Source of the DNA: an uncultured Comamonas sp.
Lineage (GTDB): Bacteria > Pseudomonadota > Gammaproteobacteria > Burkholderiales > Burkholderiaceae_C
Length of the DNA: 64,000 bases
Direction of reading: 5' to 3'
NCBI GenBank assembly: GCA_902175065.1
Contig: CABIIJ010000068.1
Span: 1-64,000 of the forward strand
This document shows, one piece after another, positions 28,429 through 37,798 of this stretch. How positions within the stretch are numbered: the stretch's first letter is position 1; every line of letters starts with the position of its first letter. The position numbers and the translations under genes were made by a program. The notes below the pieces were generated by a model. It worked only from the letters and a program-made list of their open reading frames with translations. It was not told the origin of the DNA and ran no database searches.

Positions 28429-29155
28429 GGCGCCCCCCTTGCGCTGCGGCAGCCCGCTGCACGACGGCGTGCCGCCCCAGGCAGAAGACGACAAAGGCCG
28501 CCAGGGCCACCAGCAGCATCGCATCGCCTGCCAGCACGGCGGCTGCGCCACCGGCGCCGAGGGCGGCCAGGGCGATGGTCTTGTCGGGCCGGGTGCGGTA
28601 GGCGTCGATGGCCAGCACGATGAACAAGGCGGTCAGGACAAAATCCAGGCCCGCCACGTCACGCAGCCACGCCGCCCCGGCCAGGGCGCCCAGCACCGAG
28701 CCGCTCATCCAGGACAGGTGCAGCCCCGCCTGTATCCACAGCATCTGGCGGCTGGTCTGCGCCTGCGCCGGCAGGTTGGCGATGAGCACGTAGGCCTCGT
28801 CCGTCAGGGCATACATGCTGTAGAACTTGCGCCAGCGCCCGCGCACCTGCTGCAGCGGAAAGGACAGCCCGTAGAACACATGCCGGGCGTTCACCAGCAG
28901 CGTGGTCAGCGCAATGGCCGACAGCGGGGCCGAGGCCACCATCATGCCGACCAGCAAGAACTCCACCGACCCGGCATACACCCCGCCCGAGAGGATGGGG
29001 GCCAGCCACCACGGCAGGCCGTTGCTGGTGACCAGCACCCCCAGGCCCAGGCCGAGCGCGAACATGCCCAGCCAGACGGCCCCCGTGCGGTGGGCGGCCA
29101 GCCGCAGGCCGCGCTGGGCAGATTGGACGGCAGGGGAAGTGAAAAAGGAAAGCAT
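28418..29155 (-). CDS. AzlC family ABC transporter permease-like protein
   Basis: GVYAGSVEFLLVGMM, LLVNARHVFYGLSF AzlC motifs. Confidence 0.92.
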   Translation of the reverse strand: MLSFFTSPAVQSAQRGLRLAAHRTGAVWLGMFALGLGLGVLVTSNGLPWWLAPILSGGVYAGSVEFLLVGMMVASAPLSAIALTTLLVNARHVFYGLSFPLQQVRGRWRKFYSMYALTDEAYVLIANLPAQAQTSRQMLWIQAGLHLSWMSGSVLGALAGAAWLRDVAGLDFVLTALFIVLAIDAYRTRPDKTIALAALGAGGAAAVLAGDAMLLVALAAFVVFCLGRHAVVQRAAAAQGGRHGA

Positions 29156-29341
29156 GGCGCGATCGTAGCCGGGCGGCAATATGTTTTTATGGTGGCGATC
29201 CAATTCCCAAACAAGGCCGGTCGCCAACACGCAGGGGGCATTCCACATAACGATGCAGCGCCCATCGCCAACGGCATAAGATGCCCGCTTTTTTGCGTCG
29301 GCCCGCAGCCAACACCGCTGCCACGGCGCCAGGGGAGCAGT

Positions 29342-29977
29342 ATGGAATTTCACACATGGGTCGCCTTCCTGATGGCCAGCATATTTATCGCCATCTCCCC
29401 CGGCTCGGGGGCGGTGCTGTCCATGAGCCACGGCCTGGCCTACGGCGTGCGCCAGGCCTCGACGACGATCTGGGGACTGCAAGCGGGCCTGGTGCTCATT
29501 CTTTTAATAGCTGGCGGCGGTGTGGGGGCGGTGCTTCTGGCGTCAGAGGTTGCCTTTACCACGGTCAAGGTACTCGGCGCCTGCTATCTGATTTACCTGG
29601 GCTGGTGCCAATGGCGCAGCGCGGGCAACGCGCTGGATGTGGCCCACCTGCAGGATACCGGCCACCTGCCGTGGCGCAAGCGGCTGCTGATTGGCTTTCT
29701 GACCAACACCACCAACCCCAAGGGCATCATCTTCATGGTGGCGGTGCTGCCGCAGTTCCTCAGCGCCAGCCAGCCGCTGTGGCTGCAATTGCTCATCATG
29801 TCGGCCACCATCGTCAGCGTGGATGTGGTGGTGATGCACAGCTACGCCTTCGGGGCCAGCGCCCTGCGCCGCTGGATGCGCAGCGCCAGCGCCCAGCGCG
29901 GACAGAACCGGGTGTTTGGCGGCTTGCTGATGCTGATCGGTGCCGGGCTGTTCTTTGTGCGCCGCCAGCCGAATTGA
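29342..29977 (+). CDS. LysE family translocator (RhtB-like)
   Basis: FIAISPGSGAVLSMSHGLAYGVRQ, NTTNPKGIIFMVAVLPQF. Confidence 0.92.
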   Translation: MEFHTWVAFLMASIFIAISPGSGAVLSMSHGLAYGVRQASTTIWGLQAGLVLILLIAGGGVGAVLLASEVAFTTVKVLGACYLIYLGWCQWRSAGNALDVAHLQDTGHLPWRKRLLIGFLTNTTNPKGIIFMVAVLPQFLSASQPLWLQLLIMSATIVSVDVVVMHSYAFGASALRRWMRSASAQRGQNRVFGGLLMLIGAGLFFVRRQPN

Positions 29978-29981
29978 TCAA

Positions 29982-30072
29982 ACTCAATAGCTGTTTCCGC
30001 CCTATATCAATGGATTTCAGATAGAAAACTATCTGAAATCCAATCAATACCAGCGGAACACACTCTCTTTTT
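29982..30072. repeat. double-hairpin palindromic repeat, copy 4
   Basis: Perfect 13-bp inner stem GGATTTCAGATAG (30012-30024) / CTATCTGAAATCC (30029-30041); outer TTCCGC/GCGGAA; fills the LysE/trmL convergent gap. Confidence 0.88.
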
Positions 30073-30550
30073 AAGACCCCACTGCGCCGCCGAAGCCGTT
30101 CTGCCGCCAGGCCTCGAACACCGTGACGGCCACGGCGTTGGACAGGTTCAGGCTGCGCTGGTCGGGGCGCATGGGCAGGCGCAGGCGCTGCCCGGCGGGG
30201 AAGAAACCTTCGCGGATGGCTGCGGGCAGGCCCCTGGTTTCGCAGCCAAAGACAAAGTAATCGCCCGGCTGGAACTGCAAGCCGAAGGCGTTGCCGCTGC
30301 CGTGCGTGGTCAGGGCAAACATGCGCTGAAGATCGGGCTGCTGCATCTCCAGAAATGCCTGCCAATCGGCATGGCGGCGCACGCTGGCGTACTCGTGGTA
30401 GTCCAGCCCGGCGCGGCGCATGTGGCGGTCTTCCATGGAAAAGCCCAGCGGCTCGATCAAATGCAGGCTGCAGCCGGTGTTGGCGGCCAGGCGGATGACA
30501 TTGCCCGTGTTGGGCGGAATCTCGGGGTGGACAAGCACGATATGAAACAT
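30071..30550 (-). CDS. trmL: tRNA (cytidine(34)-2'-O)-methyltransferase
   Basis: VLVHPEIPPNTGNVIRLAANTG, FGCETRGLP, LPMRPDQRSLNLSNAVAVTVFEA. Confidence 0.95.
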   Translation of the reverse strand: MFHIVLVHPEIPPNTGNVIRLAANTGCSLHLIEPLGFSMEDRHMRRAGLDYHEYASVRRHADWQAFLEMQQPDLQRMFALTTHGSGNAFGLQFQPGDYFVFGCETRGLPAAIREGFFPAGQRLRLPMRPDQRSLNLSNAVAVTVFEAWRQNGFGGAVGS

Positions 30551-30579
30551 GGGGCGCGATTGTGCGCTTGTTCGCGCGG

Positions 30580-31287
30580 TCATTGCTGCGGCGTGCGGGC
30601 CACGGCCAGCACGCTGACGGCAGCGGCCCCGGCATCGAGCAGCGCCCGGCTGGCACCGCGCAAGGTGGCCCCGGTGGTCAGCACGTCATCGACCAGCAGA
30701 ACGTGCAACCCCTGCACCAGGGCAGGCACCGGCACGGTGAAGGCGCGGCGCAGGTTGCGCAGCCGCGCGGCCCGCGTCAGACCGCGCTGGCTGGCCGTTT
30801 CCCGGGGCCGCTGCAAGGCCGTGGCCTGGCATTTCTGCGGCGCCAGCAGGCGGGCCAGTTGTGCCGCCTGGTTGAAGCCCCGCTCCCGCAACCGCGGGGC
30901 CGACAGCGGGATGGGCACCAGCACATCGGCCTGCGCCACCGCCCGGGCCAGCGCCGGGCTGGCCCGCAGCCACCGGGCAATGGGCCGCGCCAGGGCGGGC
31001 TGCGGGTGCAGCTTCCAGCGCGTCAGGATGTCTGCCCACGGGTAGCCGTAGTCCACCCACACATGGCAAGCCTGCCAGGGCGGCGGCTGGCGCAGGCACT
31101 GGCCGCAGTGCGGCCCTGCGTACCCGTCCGGCAAAGGCAGGCCGCAGCCGGTGCAGCGGCGCTGCGCAGTCGGCGCAAAGCAGGCCAGGCACGCCGCGCA
31201 CAACGGCCCGCCCCGCACCCAGGCATGGCACGCCAGGCATTGCTGGGGCAGGCGGGAAGATAGCCACAGGGCCGCGTTTGAAAGCAT
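30580..31287 (-). CDS. ComF family / double zinc ribbon phosphoribosyltransferase-like protein
   Basis: CxxC zinc ribbon motifs, VLLVDDVLTTGATL PRTase motif. Confidence 0.92.
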   Translation of the reverse strand: MLSNAALWLSSRLPQQCLACHAWVRGGPLCAACLACFAPTAQRRCTGCGLPLPDGYAGPHCGQCLRQPPPWQACHVWVDYGYPWADILTRWKLHPQPALARPIARWLRASPALARAVAQADVLVPIPLSAPRLRERGFNQAAQLARLLAPQKCQATALQRPRETASQRGLTRAARLRNLRRAFTVPVPALVQGLHVLLVDDVLTTGATLRGASRALLDAGAAAVSVLAVARTPQQ

Positions 31288-31323
31288 CGGGCCAATATAC
31301 TGCGCGGCGCTTTGTGTGAACCC

Positions 31324-32178
31324 ATGTCCGATTTTCTCCCCCCCACCATCGACCCCGTTGCCGCCCGGCGCTGGCAGCGGAGCGCCCCGGCGCTCTCCCC
31401 CTGGCTGCACGAAGAAGTCGGGCGGCGGATGCAGGAGCGCCTGGACTGGATCGCCCAGCCCCCCGCCGTCTGGTGCCACTGGCACGCCCTGCGCGGCGGC
31501 GTGGCCACGCACGACCTGATCGCCCGGCGCTACCCGCAGGCGCAGTGCTACGTGGTGGAAAGCCAGCCCGCCGCCCGGCAGGCCGCCCGCCAGCGCTGGG
31601 CCGCCCCCTGGTGGCAGCCCTGGCGCCAGGCCAAGGTGCAGGTTGCCACCCCGCCCGAACTGGGCGCCCACATGCTCTGGGCCAACATGCTGCTGCACGA
31701 ACAGGCCGACCCGCTGGCCCTGCTGCGCCAGTGGCATGGCTGTGTTGCCGTCGATGGCTTCGTCATGTTCTCCTGCCTGGGGCCGGACACGGTGCAGACG
31801 CTGCGCGGCCTGTACGCCGCGCTGGGCTGGCCCCCCGCCGGGCACAGCTTCACCGACATGCACGACTGGGGCGACATGCTGATCCAGACCGGCTTTGCCG
31901 AACCGGTGATGGACATGGAAACCATCACCCTGAGTTTTGCCACCCCCGAGCGCCTGTTGCAGGAACTGCGCGAGCTGGGGCGCAACCTGCACCCCCAGCG
32001 CTTTGCCGCCCTGCGCGGCCCGGGCTGGCGCCAGCGATTGCTGCAGGCCATCGAGCAGCACCTGCGCCTGCCTGATGGACAATGGGGCCTGCGCTTTGAA
32101 ATCGTCTACGGTCACGCCTTCAAGGCCGCACCGCGCAGCGCCCGCCAATGGAAAAAAAGCCGCGCTGACCTACGTTGA
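31324..32178 (+). CDS. BioC-like class I SAM-dependent methyltransferase
   Basis: 285 aa; FLPPTIDPVAARRWQ, LHDWGDMLIQTGFAEPVMDMETITL typical of BioC-type proteins. Confidence 0.75.
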   Translation: MSDFLPPTIDPVAARRWQRSAPALSPWLHEEVGRRMQERLDWIAQPPAVWCHWHALRGGVATHDLIARRYPQAQCYVVESQPAARQAARQRWAAPWWQPWRQAKVQVATPPELGAHMLWANMLLHEQADPLALLRQWHGCVAVDGFVMFSCLGPDTVQTLRGLYAALGWPPAGHSFTDMHDWGDMLIQTGFAEPVMDMETITLSFATPERLLQELRELGRNLHPQRFAALRGPGWRQRLLQAIEQHLRLPDGQWGLRFEIVYGHAFKAAPRSARQWKKSRADLR

Positions 32179-32224
32179 ACCGCCCCGTCCTCCTCCCCGG
32201 AGGCACCGGGCCAGGGAGAGAATC

Positions 32225-32839
32225 ATGAACCGCCACCCCAACCGCCGCCAATGGACGCTGGCTGCCACCGCCGCCTTGGCCACCATTCCCCTTTTCGGCT
32301 GCCAGTCCCAGAGCGATCTGCCCCTGGAGGGCATGGATCTGACCGGCGCCGAACACGGCAAGGACTTCCCGCTGTTCGACCCCGAAGGCCGCCAGCGCTC
32401 GATCCAGGACTTCGCCGGCAAGGTCGTCGTCGTGTTTTTCGGCTACGTGCAGTGCCCCGACGTCTGCCCCACCACGCTGCAGGAGCTGACCGAGGCCAAA
32501 GCCCTGCTGGGGCCGCTGGGCGAACGCCTGCACGGCGTTTTCATCACCGTCGATCCCGAGCGGGACACGCCGGAAATATTGAAAAGCTACACCCACAACT
32601 TCTCGCCCGACTTCGTCGGCCTGACCGGCACGCCCGAGCAGGTGGCGCAGGTGGCCCGCAGCTTCAAGGTGTTCTACAAGAAAGTCCCGGGCAGCACGCC
32701 CGGCACCTACACCATGGACCACTCCGCCGGGCTGTACATGTACGACCCCCAGGGCAAGCTGCGCGTCTACCACCGCTACGGCCAGGGCGCCGCCGCGCTG
32801 GCGCACGACGCCAAGCTGCTGCTGGAAGCCGTGCCATAA
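32225..32839 (+). CDS. SCO family copper chaperone / thioredoxin-like lipoprotein
   Basis: VVFFGYVQCPDVCPTTL (CxxxC), lipobox-like PLFGC, TMDHSAGLYMYD. Confidence 0.93.
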   Translation: MNRHPNRRQWTLAATAALATIPLFGCQSQSDLPLEGMDLTGAEHGKDFPLFDPEGRQRSIQDFAGKVVVVFFGYVQCPDVCPTTLQELTEAKALLGPLGERLHGVFITVDPERDTPEILKSYTHNFSPDFVGLTGTPEQVAQVARSFKVFYKKVPGSTPGTYTMDHSAGLYMYDPQGKLRVYHRYGQGAAALAHDAKLLLEAVP

Positions 32840-32864
32840 GAAGAGCTACGCACGGCTGGGAAAA

Positions 32865-32965
32865 TCTCCTGAAAGAATAGCTTTTACCGCTTTTATTTAT
32901 TGGGTTTCAGATGGTTATTAATCTGAAACTCTTTATTTTCCAGCGGTAAAAGCTATCTTTATTGA
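32865..32965. repeat. double-hairpin palindromic repeat, copy 5
   Basis: Perfect 15-bp arms ATAGCTTTTACCGCT (32877-32891) / AGCGGTAAAAGCTAT (32942-32956); inner GTTTCAGAT/ATCTGAAAC. Confidence 0.9.
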
Positions 32966-32987
32966 TAAAAACCGTCTGAAAGTCGAT

Positions 32988-34538
32988 TCACACCAGCACC
33001 TGCCGGCGCGTGCGGCCCTGCGGGGCAGCGGTGCCGATGGGCTGGCCCGAGGCGGGTACCGCCCGCTCGCGCCCCCAGGCGCGGATGTCCTCGATCTGTT
33101 CGGGGGCGGTTTTCGAGAGCGGCACCACGTTGTTGAAGCTGCGCCGAAACAGCTCGGGCGTGACGGCGGTATCGCCGTTCAGGTAGGCCTCTTTCACCAC
33201 TTCGCGCACCGCCGATTCGAGGTCGGAGCCGGCAAAGCCGTCGGACAGTTCCACCAGCTCCTGCAGCAGGGCTTCCGGCACCTCCTGCTTGAGGCCGCGG
33301 TGGGCATAGATGCCGATGATTTCGCGCCGCTCCGGCGCGGTGGGCAGATCGACGAAAAACAGCTCGTCGAACCGCCCCCGGCGCAACAGCTCCGGCGGCA
33401 GGCGCGACACGTCATTGGCCGTGGCCACGACGAAGACGCGCGAACGCGCCTCCTGCAGCCAGTAGAGGAACTGCCCGACCAGCCGCGTCGCCGTACCACC
33501 ATCGCTGCTGCTGCCGGCGCCGGCCAGCCCTTTTTCTATTTCGTCGATCCACAGCACGCAGGGCGCGACGTGGTCGGCGGTGGACAGGGCGTCCTTCAGC
33601 CGCGTCTCGCTCTGGCCCAGGTACTGGCCGTGGATGGTGGACAAATCCAGCCGGTACAGCGGCAGCCCCCAGTTGGCGGCAATCGCCTTGGCCGAAAGCG
33701 ATTTGCCACAGCCCGGCACACCCACCAGCAAAACGCCACGCGGCGGGCGGATGCCGCGCTCGCGCAGGTCGGCGGTCAGCAGAGGCTGCTCCTTGTCCAG
33801 CCAGGCTTTCAGCCCGCCCAGGCCGCCCACGTTCAGCTCCGTGCCGCGCACGTTCACCCGCTCGATGCCGGAGATGTCGGCAAAGATGCGGTCCTTGGCG
33901 TGCATGACCTCGACCATGTCGGCCTTGGTGATGCGGCCATTGGCCAGCAGCGTGGCGATGATGTTTTCCGCCTCGATGCGCGAGACACCCGCCAGGGCAG
34001 CGGCGGCGCGGCGTTCGTCGGCGGCGTCCCACTCGATGGGGATGTGGCCCCGGTAAGCGGCCAGGTTCTCCTGAACGATGGCCAGCATCTCGTCCTCGGT
34101 CGGGGCCGACAGCACCAGCGACATCCCGGCCCGCTGCAACTGGCCGAACACCGGTTTGGTGGTGATGACGACGACGCAGCCGCTGTTCTCCGCTGCCAGC
34201 ATCACCACGTCCAGCAAGTGCCGGGCGGCGGGGGTGTCGTCCTCGATGTCGGAGACTTCGGTCAGCACCACGCTCAAGTTCTGCCGCTGGGGAAACTGTT
34301 GGCTGGCAAAGTCCACCGCGCCGGTAACGGAGCGGTCGTCATTCACGGTGCGGTTGGTGCCTAGCTCGCGCGTGCCCTGGGACAGCGTGTGGACGTAGAT
34401 CGGCGCTTGCAGCTCCGCGCCGACTTCGCGCAGCAGCTCCAGCACCCGGCTGCGTTCCGCGCTGCGGATGGAGATGAAAGGAATGCGGGCCTTCAGGTAA
34501 CGGCTGAGGGTGGCCTTGAATTCAACGGTGTCGCTCAT
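32988..34538 (-). CDS. AAA family ATPase, Ycf46-like
   Basis: [28 protein letters not shown] Walker [14 protein letters not shown] Walker [17 protein letters not shown]. Confidence 0.88.
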   Translation of the reverse strand: MSDTVEFKATLSRYLKARIPFISIRSAERSRVLELLREVGAELQAPIYVHTLSQGTRELGTNRTVNDDRSVTGAVDFASQQFPQRQNLSVVLTEVSDIEDDTPAARHLLDVVMLAAENSGCVVVITTKPVFGQLQRAGMSLVLSAPTEDEMLAIVQENLAAYRGHIPIEWDAADERRAAAALAGVSRIEAENIIATLLANGRITKADMVEVMHAKDRIFADISGIERVNVRGTELNVGGLGGLKAWLDKEQPLLTADLRERGIRPPRGVLLVGVPGCGKSLSAKAIAANWGLPLYRLDLSTIHGQYLGQSETRLKDALSTADHVAPCVLWIDEIEKGLAGAGSSSDGGTATRLVGQFLYWLQEARSRVFVVATANDVSRLPPELLRRGRFDELFFVDLPTAPERREIIGIYAHRGLKQEVPEALLQELVELSDGFAGSDLESAVREVVKEAYLNGDTAVTPELFRRSFNNVVPLSKTAPEQIEDIRAWGRERAVPASGQPIGTAAPQGRTRRQVLV

Positions 34539-34546
34539 GGGCGGTG

Positions 34547-35134
34547 TCAGAGAAGGATGTTGCGTTTACGGGAGGACGGCACTGGCGTGCAAGCCGGGGC
34601 CGACGGTGCGGGGGCCTGCGGTTGCGCCTGCTGCACCAGTGCGTCATAGCGAGTCAACGGGTTGTTGCGCAGCAGGGTGGCCAGTTGCCCGCTGCGGTCG
34701 GTGCGGGCGCTGGCTTCCAAAGATTGTTGCGAGCGTTCGGCAAACTTGCGCACTTCGCCGGCCAGCTGGCTGCGGGTGTCCGGCGGCAGCGCCGGCAACA
34801 GGCACAGGCGATGGACGAAGTAAAGCTGCACTCGGGCCTGGACGATGGCCCGCACCACCAGCGATTCGTGCCCGCTGCCGTGCAGGTCGCGCTGCAAGCG
34901 ATCGGCGCAGACGTTCAGCCGCCGCTGCACCTCGTCGGACAGGCGCTGGACGAACAGCGGCGCTACCCCAGCCGACCAGTGCAGCGAACCGGCGTACAGG
35001 GTTTGCAGGCAGTTTTCGTCATCGTCGCCACGGGCCAGCGCATCCAGGCACTGGCTCCACTGCGCGTAGCTGGCCGGGGCAGCCTGGTGGTCAGCGGCAG
35101 CGGTGTTGCCGCCGCGTCCAAACCACTTCCACAT
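34547..35134 (-). CDS. hypothetical protein in Ycf46-like ATPase operon
   Basis: 195-aa ORF; start overlaps stop of upstream ORF; consistent operon spacing. Confidence 0.75.
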   Translation of the reverse strand: MWKWFGRGGNTAAADHQAAPASYAQWSQCLDALARGDDDENCLQTLYAGSLHWSAGVAPLFVQRLSDEVQRRLNVCADRLQRDLHGSGHESLVVRAIVQARVQLYFVHRLCLLPALPPDTRSQLAGEVRKFAERSQQSLEASARTDRSGQLATLLRNNPLTRYDALVQQAQPQAPAPSAPACTPVPSSRKRNILL

Positions 35135-35364
35135 CAGCGGCGGCGCACAAAAGGCGCGGCGGGCAGCAAGTCCCAGGCGGGCAAGGCACCGGCCAGCACG
35201 TCCCGGCTGGCGGGCTGTTCGGGCAGGTTCTGCGCTGGGGTCTGCGATGTGTTGTGCGAGGCCGACGGCTGCGGCGCTGGCGGAATGTTGGGCGAGGCGG
35301 TTTCTGGGGCGGCGGAAAGGATTTCTCTGGGCATGGGGGAAAACTCCTGGCGGGATGAGGCCAT
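35134..35364 (-). CDS. small Pro/Ala-rich hypothetical protein
   Basis: 76 aa; TGATG overlap with upstream 576-aa gene and 1-nt overlap with downstream gene. Confidence 0.6.
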   Translation of the reverse strand: MASSRQEFSPMPREILSAAPETASPNIPPAPQPSASHNTSQTPAQNLPEQPASRDVLAGALPAWDLLPAAPFVRRR

Positions 35365-37094
35365 CAGGCCACTTGCGCGGCAGCGGCGGGCATGACGCGG
35401 CGGGTGGTGTTGTGTCCGGCCAGCAGGTGCTGTTCGGGGCTGATGCTTTCGAGCAGGCTGGTCACCTCGGCGGCCACGGCATCGCGCATGGCCCAATCGC
35501 GCCGCCATTCCACGGTTTCAGCCAGGCAGGCCCGCAGCGCCTGGGCCGATTGCTCTTGCAGCACGGCAAAATCGCGTTCGATTTGCTTGCGCCGCTGCTG
35601 CACCTGCCGGTAGCCGAGAAACGCCCAGCCCAGTGCCGCCAATCCCATGACGAAGACGATCATGCCGTTGCCAAAGCTCATCAGCAGCAGCACCACGCCC
35701 AGGGCGATCAGCCCCCAGTCCTTCAGCCCCAGCTTGGCCTGTTCCAGCGCCTGCTGCTTGCGCCGTTCGATGTGCTGGCGCAGGCTGTCTTGCAGTTCGG
35801 CTTCGTTGTCGCCTTGCGCCGTCTGGCCTTGCCAGTCTTCGATGGACAGATGAATGGTTTGCGGCACCTGCTGGCGGATTTGCGCCGTCACGTCGCTGTG
35901 CGCATCCACGATCCAGTCGCGGGAATGGGCCACCGCCAGCCGCTGGGTGGCGCGAGTGACGTGCGACAGCTCCGGGTGCATGGCGGCGTTGGTCAGCAGT
36001 TGCGTGAAGTCCACACGCTCTTCCTGGGCCTTGGATTGCAGGTCGAAGCGCTGCTGGGCGGCGCGTTTGTCGCCGGCTTCCTCGATGATGAGCTGGTTGA
36101 GCTGTTCGGTGCGACGCAGCGGCAGCTCCTCATCGTCGAAGTGGGATACAAGGCTGGTCAGCAGGTTGTCCACGGCGACAAGCACGCTGCTGGCCACCTT
36201 GATTTCGCCCTGGAAAATGTCTTGGAAGTGCTCCAGGACGATGGACTGCATGCTGGCCGCGTTCAGCGCCCCATTCAAATCGTTCCACATTGGGCTGAAC
36301 CGGCTCAGGTGCGTATAGCGCTGCGCATGGTTGAAATGCGGCGTTTTGGAGCGCAGCGCATCGCCCCATTGCCCGCGCTGGGTCTGGGCAAAACCGGCCT
36401 GTTGCGACAGTTCCTCAATCCAGCCACTGATGCGCTTGGTGCACAGCAGCGCCGTGTCCGTGTTGAAAACGCCGTTGGCCAGGGCATCGACCATCACCAC
36501 CGTCTGCCGATCCAGGCTGTATGGATTCTGCAAACCGAAATAGCGGTCGAGCCAGATGCGGCTGACCTCAGCCCGCCCGGCGCGACGGCCAATCAGGGAG
36601 AAGAACAGCGAGGTTTTCTCGTCGTCACGGCGTGTGGCCTCGGCCAGGGCACGTTCGGCCAATTGGCGTTTGTCCGTGAGCCAAGCAGCCAATGCCACCA
36701 GCGCCGGGGCCAGCCAGTAGCGCGGCGTGGAGAGCATCAGTTCCTCGGTCGCGTTGCGGATGGTTTCCTGACGCACCAGTTGAATGTCGGCGGCCTGCAG
36801 GATGCCCGTGGCCTGGCGGCGCACGATGGCATATTGGCCGAATTTGTTCTCGATTTCCTGGCGGATTTTGACTTGGCGCGTTTCGGCAAACCCCAGCTCC
36901 TTGGCCTTGAGATCCGCCTGCACGAAGTCGTTGAAGGCCTGCTCCAGCCGCGACAGCTCGGCCCGCGTCTGCGCCAGATTGCTGCCGACCACGTCCACCT
37001 GCCCGGAGACGGTGCCAATATCGCTTTGCAGGCTGCGCAACGAACCCAGAATCAAACTGAGGTCGGCCACTTGAATGATGCGTTCTGTGCTCAT
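35364..37094 (-). CDS. membrane-anchored coiled-coil hypothetical protein
   Basis: 576 aa; N-terminal heptad-like coil, central WLAPALVALAAWL, C-terminal hydrophobic pair WGLIALGVVLLLMSFGNGMIVFVMGLAALGWAFL. Confidence 0.85.
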   Translation of the reverse strand: MSTERIIQVADLSLILGSLRSLQSDIGTVSGQVDVVGSNLAQTRAELSRLEQAFNDFVQADLKAKELGFAETRQVKIRQEIENKFGQYAIVRRQATGILQAADIQLVRQETIRNATEELMLSTPRYWLAPALVALAAWLTDKRQLAERALAEATRRDDEKTSLFFSLIGRRAGRAEVSRIWLDRYFGLQNPYSLDRQTVVMVDALANGVFNTDTALLCTKRISGWIEELSQQAGFAQTQRGQWGDALRSKTPHFNHAQRYTHLSRFSPMWNDLNGALNAASMQSIVLEHFQDIFQGEIKVASSVLVAVDNLLTSLVSHFDDEELPLRRTEQLNQLIIEEAGDKRAAQQRFDLQSKAQEERVDFTQLLTNAAMHPELSHVTRATQRLAVAHSRDWIVDAHSDVTAQIRQQVPQTIHLSIEDWQGQTAQGDNEAELQDSLRQHIERRKQQALEQAKLGLKDWGLIALGVVLLLMSFGNGMIVFVMGLAALGWAFLGYRQVQQRRKQIERDFAVLQEQSAQALRACLAETVEWRRDWAMRDAVAAEVTSLLESISPEQHLLAGHNTTRRVMPAAAAQVA

Positions 37095-37114
37095 GCTTCC
37101 TCACAAGGAATTTT

Positions 37115-37585
37115 TTAAAGATCGATAAAGGCGGTCTGCCCGGACTCGCTGACGGCGATCAGGCGGTTGGAATACACCTCGATGAAGGCATACCCCGGAT
37201 GCAGGGCCACGCTGCGGGCACGCTCCAGCAGGCTGGGCAGGGATTCAAAGGTTTTGTAGTGCTGGATGATGCTGCCCGTGCAATCGAGCGTATGCACCTG
37301 GTAGGGCGCCCCCAGGTAGCAACGCGAGACGATGCCCAGCGGCAAGGCGTCGATCTGCACGTCCGGCAGCTCCTGGCGGATGGCTTCGATCAGCGCCTGC
37401 ACGCTGGCCGAGGAATGCACATGCCCGCCCGCATCCAGCTGGGTCACGGCCTGGATGTACGCCGCAGAACGTTTTTTGCGCAGCCGGGCTTCCAATGGCG
37501 CCCCTGCCAGTTGACGGGCGGGGGCGGTCTGCGTCCGGGTAGGCAAGGCGGAGGCGGGTTGGATACCAAGTAAAGAGCGGGCCAT
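37115..37585 (-). CDS. hypothetical protein, first gene of Ycf46-like ATPase operon
   Basis: 156-aa ORF, 20 bp upstream of the 576-aa gene, same strand. Confidence 0.8.
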   Translation of the reverse strand: MARSLLGIQPASALPTRTQTAPARQLAGAPLEARLRKKRSAAYIQAVTQLDAGGHVHSSASVQALIEAIRQELPDVQIDALPLGIVSRCYLGAPYQVHTLDCTGSIIQHYKTFESLPSLLERARSVALHPGYAFIEVYSNRLIAVSESGQTAFIDL

Positions 37586-37699
37586 GGTTGAATGCTTGGA
37601 CGTCGTGACGGGAAGTTTTCAGCCGCCCATCATAACGACAAGCCAGGGCGCCAAGGCCCTGCGCCGCGCCTGTCCGGCCCGCTGTTCATGGCGCGTCTG

Positions 37700-37798
37700 A
37701 ATAATAAAAAATAGCTACTACCACTTATCAATAATGGATTTCATATCAAAAACACTCTGAAACTTAATAATAAAAAGCGCTAATAGCTATTATTTATT
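37700..37798. repeat. double-hairpin palindromic repeat, copy 6 (AT-rich, degenerate)
   Basis: AATAATAAAAAATAGCTACTACC...GGATTTCATATC...CTGAAAC...GCTAATAGCTATTATTTATT. Confidence 0.75.

Noticed and set aside
29485-29530. CTTTTAATAGCTGGCGGCGG in the LysE-family gene resembling a repeat arm
   Set aside because: No paired arm; encodes ordinary transmembrane residues (LLIAGGG)
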